A stretch of DNA of 64,000 nucleotides. Source: Pseudorasbora parva (taxonomy: Eukaryota; Chordata; Actinopteri; Cypriniformes; Gobionidae). The stretch spans positions 33,350,124 through 33,414,123 of the forward strand of contig NC_090188.1 of the NCBI RefSeq assembly GCF_024679245.1, written 5' to 3'. Below, piece by piece: positions 36,572-48,669 of this stretch (its first letter is position 1; each line of letters starts with the position of its first letter). The translations under genes were made by a program, and so were the position numbers. The notes under the pieces were generated by a model. That model was given only the letters and a program-made list of their open reading frames with translations. It was not told the origin of the DNA and did no database searches.

Positions 36572-38297
36572 TCAGTGTTAGGGCCGTTGCTTTTCACCCT
36601 GTATATGCTACCACTGGGAGATATCATTAGGAAGCATGGCGTTAGTTTTCATTGTTATGCTGACAATACTCAGCTCTATATTTCCTCACGCCCTGACGAA
36701 ACTTACCAATTCACAAGATCAACGGAATGCATAGCTGATATAAAAAATTGAATGAATAGTAATTTCCTGCAACTTTTAATTATTGGACAGAAAAGCTCCA
36801 CAAGGAGTAACCTAGAATACTGTCTAACACTTGATGACTGCTCTGTCAAGCCCTCGTCGTCAGTGAGGAACCTGGGTGTGCTCTTTGATACCAATCTTTC
36901 ATTTGAAAGCCACGTTTCTAGCATCTGTAAAACCGCATTCTACCATCTTAAAATATATATATCTAAATTACGGCACATGCTTTCACTGCAAATTGCTGAA
37001 CAGTTAGTACATGCGTTCATGAGCTCAAGGCTAGATTATTGTAATGCTCTACTGGGTGGTTGCCCTGCTCGCTTAATAAACAAACTCCAGCTGGTCCAAA
37101 ACGCAGCAGCTTGAGTTCTTACTAGAACCAGGAAGTACTATATTAGTACTATAATAGTATATTAGTCCAGTTCTGTGAACACTGCACTGGCTCCCTATTA
37201 AACATTGCATACATTTTAAAAGCTTGCTTATTAGCACTAAGTGGTTTAGCTCACCAATACTTAAGCAAGCTCTTAACACATTATACTCCATCATGTCTAT
37301 TGCGGTCTCAAAACTCTAACTTCCTAGCATTGTTCAGGAAGCAGACACACTCTGTCAGTTTAAATCTAGACTAAAAAATGCATCTCTTTACTATGGAATA
37401 CACATAGAACATTTTTAACTTTCATTAATTGAATCAATTGACTGATTGTTAGGCTGCATTAACTAGGTCTTAACTAGGATTAACTAGGATCTGGGCAGTG
37501 TCCGGATCGGATGGTGGACCTGCGTCTGGACATGACCAGCTCATCCTGGAGTGTCTGCTGAGCTCGTGTCAGTTGGTGTCTCCTCTAAATTTGCCTCACC
37601 GGCCCGTCATACTCAATAAACCTGTGTCTGGTGCAATAACTCCGATCTTTCAAGTATTCATACTCTTGTGTAATCGATGCCCCATCCTAAATGAACCCGT
37701 CTCTTGCGTGATACCCAGAAATTTCAAATATTTCGATCTAATAAGATTTCTGACCTGTAAGGTTGCCAGAATAATAATCATACACTGTTTGTTAATAGGC
37801 CAGAGGAGAACTGGCACCTCGACTGAGTCTGGTTTCTCCCAAGGTTTATTTTTCTCCATCATGCCCTAATGGAGTTTTGGTTCCTTGCCACTGTCGCCTT
37901 TGGCTTGGCTTGCTCAGTTGGGGACACTAAAATTATGATCTAAGTTATTCAACTAAATATTCGAATAAAATTGATTAAATAGGTCTTATTTAATTCTATA
38001 AACTATAATTGATCTGCCAACATTGTCGCTATATGATAAATTAAAATAAGCTGATAACCATTGTTTTCTCCAGAAAGACTGTACAGCCAAAACTGTGCAA
38101 TATTGTCCTGTTTGACACTGTGAAGCTGCTTTGAAACAATTGTGATTGTAAAAGCGCTATATAAATAAAGTTGATTGATTGATATGTCACTAGACATTAA
38201 GAAATCTTGTTAATTTCAAATATCACTAATATTATATCACTGACAACATACAGCATTTAAATGGCATATGTTGTCATATTGTCATATTGTCATTTAA

Positions 38298-38832
38298 AGG
38301 GGTGGTTCGGTGTTTTTTTTCTAGGCTTGGTTGTGTTTATGGGGCGCAGTATAACATGTCTTGATACTTTTTTTTTTAAATGCCGTATTTTTCTTATATT
38401 TTTCCACACCTCTGTCTCCACTGTCCTTTGAACAGATTGTTTGAAGCAGGAAGCTTCTATGAAGCCCATTCCTCCAAAAAACGTAATGGTCTTAGATTGG
38501 TTACATGACCAAATGTAGTTTCATGTATTTTTATTGGCTGAAGTGCCAAGCACAGGTTGTCGGAAACGCCACGCCCCTTACCATCACGGGCAGAAGTCAC
38601 ATCTGCGGTGACTAGCAAGGGTTTATGATGTCACCAACCCGGAAAAGAAGCTTGTTGTAGTCCAAACCGTCCGTTTTTGTAGGCAATGAACTGCCATAAC
38701 TTGAAGATAATATATCTCCGTTTGCATTGAACTTTCAGCGCTGTAACTGCAGATACTGTTTCAGTACTGCTCAAGCAGGAACATTACACACTACCTAAAG
38801 TTAAAAAAGTGAAATCGCATGCAACCACCTCT
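38298..38832. mobile_element. 535-bp TTAA element inside R1
   Basis: TTAA at 38294-38297 and 38833-38836. Ends AGGGGTGGTTCGG and CAACCACCTCT are inverted. The intact R1 copy reads straight through (GTCATTTAAAAGTTGTTG near 13740), giving the empty site. It is non-coding. Confidence 0.85.
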
Positions 38833-39215
38833 TTAAAAGTTGTTGTTGCAGCCCTCAACTGATGTTGACATGTTGTTATTTTGCCTTCACCTATCTACCA
38901 ATCACAAAGTCGGGATCGGGTTTCCCGATCTGTTCTAGTTACCACAGCTGCAGATACAAATGTTCCTGCTTATCCTGGCTATCTGGTAAACTCGAGTCAC
39001 AGAGGAGGGGGAGAGGGGATAGTGATTGCAGTACCAGTTTTGGCCACAATCTTACATACATTTCCTTTAACTAACAATGAAAAATACTTCAAAAGTATTT
39101 AATAATCTAACATTGGGTCTGTTAAGATTATATAATGTACCTGAGTATGGACTAACAATGAACAGTGGTGTTTTTTTATTAACTAATATATCAAAGATTT
39201 TACATAATGCATTTT

Positions 39216-39892
39216 GGTCCCACTTTATATTAGGTGGCCTTAACTACTATAAACTTACACACAAACATAAGTAATGTAGAGTGAATTGGTCAAAGGCCAG
39301 GGTGTGTTACCGGTTCATCTCTATTGTTAGTTTTTTCCTGTCATTTACTGCAGCCCATGATTAAAGCAATTGCATAATCACAAGCTGATCTCCCTCACCT
39401 GCCACTCGTTCCCTCTACCCTTTATATTCCCAGCTATGTCTACCCATTGTTGTCAGTTGATAATTCAATGTTGTGTGGATGTTTCTTGGCTGTGGATTGT
39501 GCTGTGTCTTACCAGTTTGATATTGTGCTCAGGACCCAAAGACGAGGCGTTTGTAGCAAGCCATTTTCTCCTTTTGGACCCTGTTTTCTATTTCTTCGGT
39601 GGTCTCTCTAGCCTGTGTGACTACTGAAGTGTGTGCAGAGAGCATGGTAGCCCCCAAACCATTTTCTAAACTGTCACTTTGCCACTTTGACTGTTCACGT
39701 TTGTGTGTCAGGTTTTCTTTTAAAGGTTAGTTTCATCCACATCCTGACAGGTTGATTGGGACACTTTTTGCCATTGAGATGACTAGGAAAATGTACAATG
39801 TAAAAACATTTCTGTACACAATATTTGCATTGTATTAAATTATTAATTAAAATGTTAGCACATAGTTAAAGCCACCTAATATAAAGTGGGCC
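39216..39892. mobile_element. GGTCCCACTTTATATTA MITE enclosing foreign sequence
   Basis: GGTCCCACTTTATATTAGGT at the left and CCACCTAATATAAAGTGGGC at the right form about 30-bp inverted ends, including AACTACTAT/ATAGTTAA. The middle 39260-39760 differs from the related copy at 4471 and may be another insertion. It runs roughly from TGTGTTACCGG to CATCCTGACA, a TG-CA block like a solo LTR. No duplication could be assigned to that. Confidence 0.7.
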
Positions 39893-39900
39893 TGTATTAT

Positions 39901-41420
39901 AAGGGGTACTTCAGCACTTGGAAGAAGAATGTGTATTTAAATTGGATAATTTATGTAGTAGAAATGTGAAATTATTTTTGAATTTGGTGCCTTTTACAAA
40001 ATGAAGACTTTTTTTTCTAGAAATAAAATACAAAAAAATATCTCGTCTCAGGGGGATATGAGGGGTTTAAATGGTTACCTCAGCGATTAGCATATGGCTT
40101 TCTATCAGTAGAAACCCTGGAGTATATTCGAGTGTTCGTGCTCCCCCCTCTTATATCCCCCTGAGACGAGAGATTTATGCATTTTTTTTCTGGAAAAATT
40201 ACTCCGGTGACGCAAATATCATCGATTTGCGTCATCGGTAAAATGCTTGGCCAGACGCTAAAGACTACAGCCAGCAGAGGGAGCTATTTCCGCATGTTTT
40301 CAACTCGCACATGGGGGATGGGGTCGCACTCACAGATCAGCTCGGCTCGGCCTAGGCATTCATGGGAACGGTGCGGCCGGCAGGGCAAACTGAGTATTTT
40401 ATCTTCTCAAATTAATTCCTATGAAAGTTAGTCTTTCAAAGGCATGAACTGAAAACGCGCCAGACTGAACACGCGCTGAGAACTACTGTCACGAGCGTGG
40501 ACCAAGCCTGCAGTCTCCCTCTCAGATACTGAAGCTTTCGCGCCTCGATCGCCCCCCGATGACCGGTCCCAGTATAGCCGCCCCTCTGTGTTTTCTAATG
40601 GACGTGAGGCAAACTAAATAATACAATTACACTTCAAATATTTTTTCCCAAAGTTAATGTCACTAAAGGCAGTTATCATCACGAAGATTTCATTTCAAGT
40701 GTTCGTTTTTAAAATAAGTTAAGTTTTAGTTAGTTATTTGATGCTATAAAAGCGGGGGGTGTGACGTCATGATTGACAGCTGAGATTAATGGCTTCTCTG
40801 AGTGAAGTTGTCACTGAGGCACTAACAGACTTTTTTCTGAATTTTTGGGAGCAGATTGGAGCTTTAGCTTTAATTTCTACATTTCCATAACTGTTTATTT
40901 CGCACCAACATAATTAATTGTTCTGCATCTGCGAGAGTGTGGGCGGGCTTTTGATATCGCAGCTGTACTTCCTGCTCTACTTCCTGCTCTCTACTGCGCT
41001 ACTCTGGTCCCGAAATCGCTACTGCGCAGACTCGGTCCCAAGATGTCCGCGCCGTGCAGGCCGCCTAAAAGCTTCAAATCTGCCAAGCAGAAACAAATGA
41101 TGTCGAGTCGTCCATATTTTTTCACGATGCGTGTAATCTGACTCATGCTCTATTTTTGACACTTCCTCAGCGGCTAAATCACAATATATTGTACATGCAC
41201 TGTCAGTTTTTAATTGTAGTGTTGGGAGTGGCCTCACAGGGCAGCGAAGCATTCTGGGAATTGTAGTCTTTCATCCCCATGAGACAAAAACACATTTTCT
41301 GTCTTTTTCTCAGTCTACTGTAGAAAGCACCAAATTCAAAAATAATTTCACATTTCTACTACATTAATGACCCAGTTTAAATACAGATTAATCTTCCCAG
41401 CGCTGGGAAGATCTACCCCT
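39901..41420. mobile_element. TTAA-type element, most complete copy
   Basis: Long inverted ends: 39901-40020 (AAGGGGTACTTCAGC, TGTAGTAGAAATGTGAAATT, AATTTGGTGCCTT) against 41290-41420 (AAGCACCAAATTC, TTTCACATTTCTACTACAT, ATCTACCCCT). The right side has TTAA (41421-41424); the left has ATAA, one change from it. A perfect 22-bp palindrome (ATCTTCCCAGC and its complement) sits at 41391-41412. The interior is shared with 5525-7249. No transposase is visible; weak ORFs only. Confidence 0.8.
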
Positions 41421-41424
41421 TTAA

Positions 41425-43164
41425 GCATGATCACTTGAATATACTACCGGATTTCTACTGATACAAAGCTTAATGCTAAATCTCTGAAGTAATCCTTTAA
41501 CTAACAGGAACTTATTGTAAAGTGTTACCAGCATATCTACTGGTATTCCAGTAGATACGTTATTCCTCAGGCTTATACAGTTAGTTCTTTGAAAAAAATG
41601 CCAAATACTAAGTATTAAACTTCGACACGCATATTCCTGCACTGTTTGTCCTAGACATACCTCAAAATGACAATCTACATTGTCTTTCATTTTAATTTGA
41701 ACTATAGTAATTTTCTTTCTTTTTAGGAGGGGGAGATGATTTTGATTATAAGGAGTTTTGACATGGATTTAAATAATCATCCCAATTTTAAAATCAGAGG
41801 GATGGGAGTTTTCTGATGGCCATCTGTTCCTCATTGGAATGTTATTTACTGACTATACTGATAAAGAGTGACTTTCTGGATATTCTGAAGGGAGTGACAT
41901 GCAGTTTTCCTAAGGGACTAGGAAAAAGACTTTTGGAATTTACAGATAAGGACTGCAAAATAATTATGGGAAACTAATTACCTTTCTCAGTCAGCACACA
42001 AAGACAAGAAGACCATCCAAAAATCAGCCTCATATCTGGCACCAGCACATGGATAGAATGCAGGTAGGAATTCACATTATATAGTTTGAAATAAATGATG
42101 AATAGTAGTTGGAAGCAAGGCATCATGAAACCTTTTACGTAAACATAGCTGCAATTCCATGGCCTCTGACCATAACCTGAACCCAGACCTGATCTAATTA
42201 AAACCAGACTATACCCAGGACCAGCAGGCCATTTAAAGGGGACATTATGCATATTATGTCTGATCACAGATGTGTGTCCACAGTGTGTGTAAACAACCAG
42301 CCTATGGTAAAAATCCACCCAATACTTTTTTATAATCCCCATCAATCATTATCAATCTCTCAAAACATGCTGTTCCAGATTTCCCCCTACTCCTACATAA
42401 AAGTAGCAGGGCTGTAGTTAGGGAATTCTGGGCCCCCTGAAAAAAAACATTGGGTGCCCCCAACGCCCTTCACTCATATCATATATGGTGGGCCTATAAG
42501 ATGGAGACATGGAGGCCCACATCTGGTGTCATGCACCTAATAAGGATTTTTATGCAAAGTTGTATATATATACACCAAAACTATGGCATTAAAGGAAAAC
42601 TCCAGGGAATTTTTAAGTTACTCTTGATTGTTATACCTTAGTGAGTTCAGTCTATAAAAGAAAAAAAACTAACCAGATTGGTGCTTGCACCACGGAGCTA
42701 TTACAGTTATTGCCCAGAGCCCCCACACAGCTAAAACGGCAGTTATGGAGGCATAAACGTAAAGGGTGTCTTTGTGTTTCTAACGGACACAAAATGCTAT
42801 TAAAATGTCTGTACAACATGAACAGGGTCCTTACATGACAACGAGATGCATTTAGCCACTTAGACATTGTTTAAATTCACCTGAAGTGTTTTAGACAGCT
42901 AGCTGTAGTCTCGTGCTGAAGTCCCGTGGGAACTCAGTTGTAGTTTTTTTTATTAAGAGTTATTCTAAGATTTTTTTTTCTATTTATTTCTATTAATTAT
43001 ATTGCTTTAATGTTCTTGTGAATTTTTTTCTGTTTCCTTAATTTTTACTTTATGTTTTGGCTTTTTATTTTATTTATTTTTTATTTTAGTTTTGTAAGGT
43101 GTCTTAAAAAATGGTTCCATCATCATCCTACAGGAAGCTACATCATTTTGGAAGGAAAATAACA
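41425..43164. other. No recognised feature
   Basis: No repeat partner in the window and no plausible coding sequence. Confidence 0.4.
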
Positions 43165-43420
43165 TCAGTCACACTTTAGTTATGGGGAACACATATTCAC
43201 TATTAACTATGAGTTTTGTAAACTTCTAATAAACTCCTAATTTACTGATTATTAATAGTTAGTAAAGTAGTTGTTTAGGAATGGTGGGTGTATGATTGAG
43301 GGATGTAGAATATGGTCATGCAGAATAAGGCATATGTGCTTTATAATTACTAATAACCAGCTAATATGCCAGTAATATGCAAGCTAATAAGTAACGTTAG
43401 TGAGAATTAATCACATATAT
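43165..43420. mobile_element. MITE of the ATGTAGAATAAGGTCATGCA family, copy 2
   Basis: CACACTTTAGTTATGGGGAA begins it. Interior GGATGTAGAATATGGTCATG, CAGAATAAGGCATA matches 16130-16370. The right end is weak (GTTAGTGAGAATTAATC). Confidence 0.65.
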
Positions 43421-44012
43421 CAGTAAGTGCAATCTCACACTACTGGACTGTAAGACTACCTGAATTGTTGTTGTGCTCACAACACACAACAAGGTTTCTT
43501 GTTATCTTGTCTTGTCATTATAGCACGCATACACAACACAACCCTGACAAGGTGCATTAACCTGCAATGGGTCAAGAGACAGTCCTGACCAACAACGACA
43601 AAAAAGGTTTTCTTACATAAATACTCGCAAGTGATTTTTTGCAAGATTTTTCTGTTCATACCTTATGCACTGTGATTGGCTGATTAGTTCCACCTTGTCT
43701 TTACATGGCACACACTACAAGATCATGTGGCGAGTTATTTTAAAATATTTTAGTGCTTGTAAATGCTCGAGACGGGCTTAGATCGCCTCACTGACCTGCT
43801 TATCTGTGTCTGCATCGAGCACTGATTTGGCCGCGGGTTTTTTTGCACACCTTGGAAATCTTCGGCAGCAAAATCCAGCCAAATGTTGTGTAGTTTGAGC
43901 ATACCTTTAGTAATAGCAATGGATTTGATAAATTCTGTTATGTTTTGTCATAGCAGCTGGCTTGTCACTCTAAAATATTCAATCTGTGTCGAAATTTCAG
44001 AAATCGTATGCC

Positions 44013-44110
44013 ACACTCTAAAAAATGCTGGGTTCAAACAACCCAGTTTCTGGGTTTGTCTATGTTCAACCCAACTTGGGTTGTTTTTAACCCAGCATTT
44101 TTTAGAGTGT
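44013..44110. mobile_element. 98-bp hairpin MITE
   Basis: ACACTCTAAAAAATGCTGGG at the left and CCCAGCATTTTTTAGAGTGT at the right are exact inverted repeats. The interior (CAACCCAGTTTCTGGGTTTG) also partly pairs. It is non-coding. Confidence 0.9.
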
Positions 44111-45060
44111 ACTATTTCAAATAAAGATTCCTTCCAATAGTAAGCTGCACTAAATCTCTCAGTGAACAACGTTAACTCCCAAAACACAAAGATACAGAAC
44201 AAAAATAGAGACATGTGTGGCCACTAAGGTTTAGATAAAAATGCTCTTACAAACTTTCAAAACCTCAAATATACAAAACGCCTACTGTATTTATTATTCA
44301 TCTAGCCAAGAATGTGACCTATGTAGATACTTTCTCAATCTGTATTTATTTATGTTTAACCTATATTCCAACTCTTTATTCTAAAGTACAATGTTGAGTC
44401 CTCCTCTTGCAGAAGTGCATTCTGGGAACTGACAGCAGTCAGAGCCTTTAATCAGTGCGACTCCCACTCTGTGACCGCGCACGCCCTGTAATAAACTCTG
44501 TGTGTGCAGCCTATTCTCATGAAATAAATAGATGCGTTTCTGGCCAGTTCTTTTCACCATACCACAATCTGATTACAAGATGACATGCTCCTGGAAATGG
44601 CTACTGGAATTCCTTTGGGAAAAGAGCACTGACTCCCTTCATTAGCCTCTATTATGTGAAGGGGAAGTGCCTAGTGCCCTCCGAAAAACTGAGAAACTAA
44701 TTGTTAATTCCCATTCTGTAATAATAGTTTCATTCTTGTGTATGAGTCTGATACTGCTCCATTGGGCTTTGATTATGGGGGCGTATTTCAATCGACACAG
44801 GAAAGACCTCAATTGGATAGACCTACAAACCAATCAGAGCTACAGAGTAAGTGACATGTGTTGAGCGACGCATAGCTGTCAACAGAACTCAACTGCACAC
44901 ATGCTGGAACTAGTAGAAGGTGAGTGTAAACAATCTTTGCCAGTGTTGTAAAAATAATTTAAGTATACACGGAGTACTTGTTTAATTTTTGAGAGAAGCA
45001 TTAAAGGTAAATGCATATGTGATAAAAATCTCCGTTTAGGATTAAAACTAGACAATACAG
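44111..45060. other. No recognised feature
   Basis: AT-rich sequence with no gene or repeat recognised. Confidence 0.4.
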
Positions 45061-45069
45061 TAAACAAAT

Positions 45070-45185
45070 CATTGCGCTCCTGCGCTTCTTAGCGACCATC
45101 GGGGTAAGCTGATAAATCAAACTTTTGCCGAATCCCGTAGGAAGGAGAAGGACGGCAAAGTAGAGGTCTTCAGGGGTCCAAAAAT
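45070..45185 (-). pseudogene. RecQ-type helicase Walker A fragment
   Basis: The minus strand reads LYFAVLLLPTGFGKSLIYQL, TPMVAKKRRSAM. This fits the nucleotide-binding motif I of RecQ-type superfamily 2 helicases, with the Lys intact. It is about 38 residues only, with no other helicase motif nearby. It is followed on the plus strand by a GACCCGGACCC-type repetitive stretch (45195-45375). It probably belongs to an unrecognised transposable element, and it is related to but distinct from the segment in the 9-bp-duplication element. Confidence 0.6.
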
Positions 45186-47003
45186 TTGTTTCCAAACCCG
45201 AGGAGACCCGTAATGTGCTACACAGAACTGACCCGGACCCATCTATTATTTCAAAAGCTGGACCCGGACCCGTGCAGATCCGAGAAATGCCAAAAATGTA
45301 GGTCCCGGAACCAACACGGACCCGTCTATTATTTGAAAGCTGGAACCGAACCCAGCAGGAAGACATGGACCCAACTGGACACGACTATCTCATATTCCAC
45401 AAAAAACTGCTTTTAACAGTCAATAAACAAGTTGCGAAAAAATAAATACAAAAACACTTTTTGTCTCAGCCTACCTATATGATGGCCGTTGTCTCCCTTC
45501 CTTGTACCTGATTGTGATGTATAATACTCCTCTCTTGTTGTTCCAAGCATGCTTAATTCTCTTATCATTTCAGCTGTAAAAGGCCACTTTATGTCACGGA
45601 GACGGATTTATGCGTCTTTGCAGATTTGCATTTCGACTCGAGTTATCTCGCATAATAACTTGCCCTTTTGGACTAATGATTGCTCGTTGGGTTTTTACCT
45701 TTTTGCTTCTCTCAAAAATTTAAATTAATACGCTTTCGATATGTTCTATAACAGACGCAATGGTGGAATCTGCACATTACAGTTCTTCAACAACAGCAAT
45801 TATTTTTGTGAACTAATTCAACCCAAGCGCTCTTTGATGATGTGGCTGATTATGTTTCTGGTGATAATCTGTCAATTATCACCCTGACAATGTGATTGGT
45901 CCAAACAGTTTCCACAGGTCAACGAACAGTTGCAGCATAATAACTCCCGATCGAGTCCAGACCATACTTCCCAACCTAAAAATGTTGTGGGCGGGACTAA
46001 GTTCGGCTGGCATCCAGGCTAGCAGAAAGGGAACACTGATTATTTTACAGTATGAAAGAAATACAGTTCCCAGAATTTTGGGTTGAAAAGTATTTGGATT
46101 TGATCTGCCTTCAGGAATTTCAACTTGATAAATAGGAAACATTTCAGTTTAAACATTATGCAAATCTGCCAAAACATTTGTCTTCATAATGTTGTTTTAA
46201 CTACTGTATTTAGAGTATTGAATCTGACAAAACTGCTATATTTGCTTTACTTTAGTTTTTTATTTCCACTCTCAGCGGACATGACATACTGTATGTAAAG
46301 ATGATCTGAGATGCCAAATATTAGTTAGACATGCAACAGGGAAACATATATAGTAACAATATGGTAACATACATTGCTCAAAAACCAGCCTAAGATTGGT
46401 TGCTGATCTTAGTTTTAAACTGGTGGGAGCTTGCAAAACTCCAAAAATACCTTTTTTCAGTAGAAAAGTGTTACACTGCGTGTGTGGTATTAAAATTAGA
46501 ATTAAAGCACAGACATTGAGAGCACAGAAAACATCACCCATCTGATATTTTCAGTCGTTTTTTTATGAATCTTGGAAAGGAAGGTGGAGAAACCATGACC
46601 CAAAAAGAACCCCAAACAACCCCTTACTCAGTTTCAAAGGCAAAGGAAAGTTTTTGAAAGGTCAAGAAAATAAAAAGAGCATGTGTGATGTAACTGGTTG
46701 GAAATGCAGAAATTCTAATTCATTAAAAGAAAGATGGAAAGTTTTGTAAACATTGGCCTCCTCTTAGAGGAACAAGAAAGAGAGAGATCAATGCCTGCAG
46801 CGCTTTTAAAAATGAAAAGACAATGTCCATATTGTTAAATTGAAAGTTTAAGTCTGTTTAGCAACATTCATTTACATCAGGACATTACATTTATTTAGAA
46901 ATTCTCAAACAAGGATAACTGTTACATTTTTGCAGCTAAGCTGCTGCTTCCCTAATGCTCTACAGAAGCTGGAAATGTGAAACTTTATAAACCCAATTTA
47001 AAT
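45186..47003. other. Largely unassigned
   Basis: Imperfect repeats of CCCGGACCC and CTATTATTTCAAAAGCTG occur at 45230-45370. Beyond that nothing was recognised. Confidence 0.35.
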
Positions 47004-47980
47004 GATACGCATATGATACGCTGTTTTCGCGTGCATATGATACGCACTTTATGGCGTGTAGTGTTGTCACGATACCAAAATTATGACTTTGATACGATAC
47101 CAGACTAAAATACCTTGATACCAATACTAAATCGATACAACGGTGAAAAACAAACAAAAAACAGATAATATGATTAATATGACAACAGAACTTATTATTC
47201 ATTGTTTTATTTTTTTAACTAAAAATTTACTTGGGCCAGCATGTTCCTGCCCGGGTTTTTGACCATTCCCTCCTTTTATTGCTATAATAACTACATGCCA
47301 ATGTGAACATCCTTACAGAGATCACATATGTTATATGTTATCCTTCACTAACCTTTACCTTCTGAACAGTTTGGGATGACCAAAATCTTATTTTATGATT
47401 TGAGTAATTTCATAGTTTTAAAAATGTTATCTGATTATTATAATATAGATTTTTAGTTGTATCTGTTTTTAAAAATAAGCAAAAAATGCTTATTACAAAC
47501 AATATGACAAGTTCTATTTAACAGTCAAGTCAATTATAAGTTCTATTTAACAGTCAAGAAAGAAATTAAATAATCAAATATAAAACTGCTTACTTAGTCT
47601 ACACTCTATAATTTAACTATACACTGATTCTTAATAAATATATTTTAGTTATTTAACCAAGCATGTGGTGGTTTTCTATTTTTCATTGTTTGCTTAACAT
47701 TAATCACAGAATATTAGGTCTGGCTTAAGACCTGCACTGATCTAATTACCTCAGCTATAGGCTGCACGTTCACTAAGACATATCCGACTGTGTTTACCTA
47801 AACACTCCCCAGACCACGCATTTGTACATATATTTGACCATTCAAATCCAAATAATAATCCGCGAAAGAACTGAATGGCTCGCATGTTTGTTGTCTGAAG
47901 GGCGTGTGGTGTGGGGGGTTTGTACATATTCCATAAAGTGTGTATCATATGCACGCAAAAAACAGCATATAGCATATGCC
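47004..47980. repeat. Inverted repeat pair enclosing about 880 bp
   Basis: 47004-47054 (GATACGCATATGATACGCTG to GATACGCACTTTATGG) is the near-perfect reverse complement of 47931-47980 (CCATAAAGTGTGTATCATAT to AGCATATGCC). The arms look like the two halves of a palindromic MITE opened at its centre. The centre begins TAGTGTTGTCACGATACC (47058), a recognisable hAT-type end, but its partner end was not found. Confidence 0.65.
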
Positions 47981-48078
47981 ACGACATTGCACACTCGTAC
48001 AATTTATCTGCATTTTTCGTGAGATCCGGCTGGAAGCCCAGCTCATACAGCAGGTTTCAACAATATCAGCAATACCAC

Positions 48079-48601
48079 TAGCCTGACAAGCCAGACCCAC
48101 ATCAAGATGTTTGGTCTGGAAACTCACCATAGACAGGGCTCAATCCGAGGGGCGGGATAAACGGTTGTCTTTCAAACTCCCTCTGCACGCGATAGGATAG
48201 AGCTACACCAACCAGAGCAACATGAAGGTGAAGCAGAGCTCGCTGACTGATTAAACATTCGCCGTATCCGGTCGGCTAAACTCCGAACGCATCTTCCCTT
48301 TTTAAGAACTTCAGTGCAGCTCTTTGTTCTTTTCTCAGGGAAAAGCTTAACTCCAAGTCTTCCAGAGTCGCAGTCAAAGCTGATTCGAAAGACCGCCGCC
48401 GTTCGCCAGTTTCTGTGTTTTCTAGAAGCACGCAAACGCAACTCGGCCGTTGTCATTATGGCCCCACCCGCCGACTCTATACACGATGTGATTGGGCCGT
48501 CCAGATTGTGAGGAATACAGCTCAGATGGGTATTGAGAGTTCCTAGACGACACTTGCGGGCAAATTAAATTTGCTGCCGCTAGGGTGCGTCTATATTTCT
48601 A
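48079..48601 (-). mobile_element. 9-bp-duplication element, copy C, uninterrupted
   Basis: 523 bp from TAGCCTGACAAGCC to GCGTCTATATTTCTA, with the perfect duplication CAATACCAC (48070-48078 and 48602-48610). The right terminus has lost the last GGCTA. The minus strand (48245-48395) carries the helicase-like frame (ESALTATLEDLELSFSLRK, PTGYGECL) with an in-frame stop before PTG. Confidence 0.92.
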
Positions 48602-48669
48602 CAATACCACAATACTGAATTTGAAAAGTACATCGTTATCAGGGATTTGGGGAATATTTCATTTTCTTT

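Larger units (their letters stand above)
34919..38181 (+). pseudogene. L2 LINE, 5'-truncated, with two DNA elements inside
   Basis: Flanked by the 6-bp duplication ATATGT (34913-34918 and 38182-38187). Coding pieces appear in order: [20 protein letters not shown] (34941), then LLDLSAAFDTIDHN after a first insertion (35613), then QYGVPQGS (35767). After a second insertion the catalytic box reads YADN (36656-36667), its second Asp lost. SVRNLGVLFDTNLSFESH and SRLDYCNALLGG follow to about 37110. The 3' UTR ends GCGCTATATAAATAAAG, (TTGA)n. Endonuclease and N-terminal RT are missing. Confidence 0.9.
34864..39066. mobile_element. R1 TTAA element, second copy, split twice
   Basis: Left end AGGAACTGTATGTAAG (34864) and right end CTTACATACATTTCC (39066), with TTAA on both sides. 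Relative to the intact copy at 13611-14011, the sequence is interrupted by an L2 at 34919-38181 and by a TTAA element at 38298-38832. Confidence 0.85.
34684..39200. mobile_element. MITE (GGTAACACTTTACAATAAGG family) split by a nested insertion
   Basis: GGTAACACTTTACAATAAGG starts a common fish MITE that runs to 34859 (TTAACATTAGTTGACTAAAA). It resumes at 39071 with CTAACAATGAAAAATACTTC, the sequence expected next. TTAA occurs at 34860-34863 and 39067-39070. The right end is decayed before 39216. Everything in between is later insertion. Confidence 0.7.
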
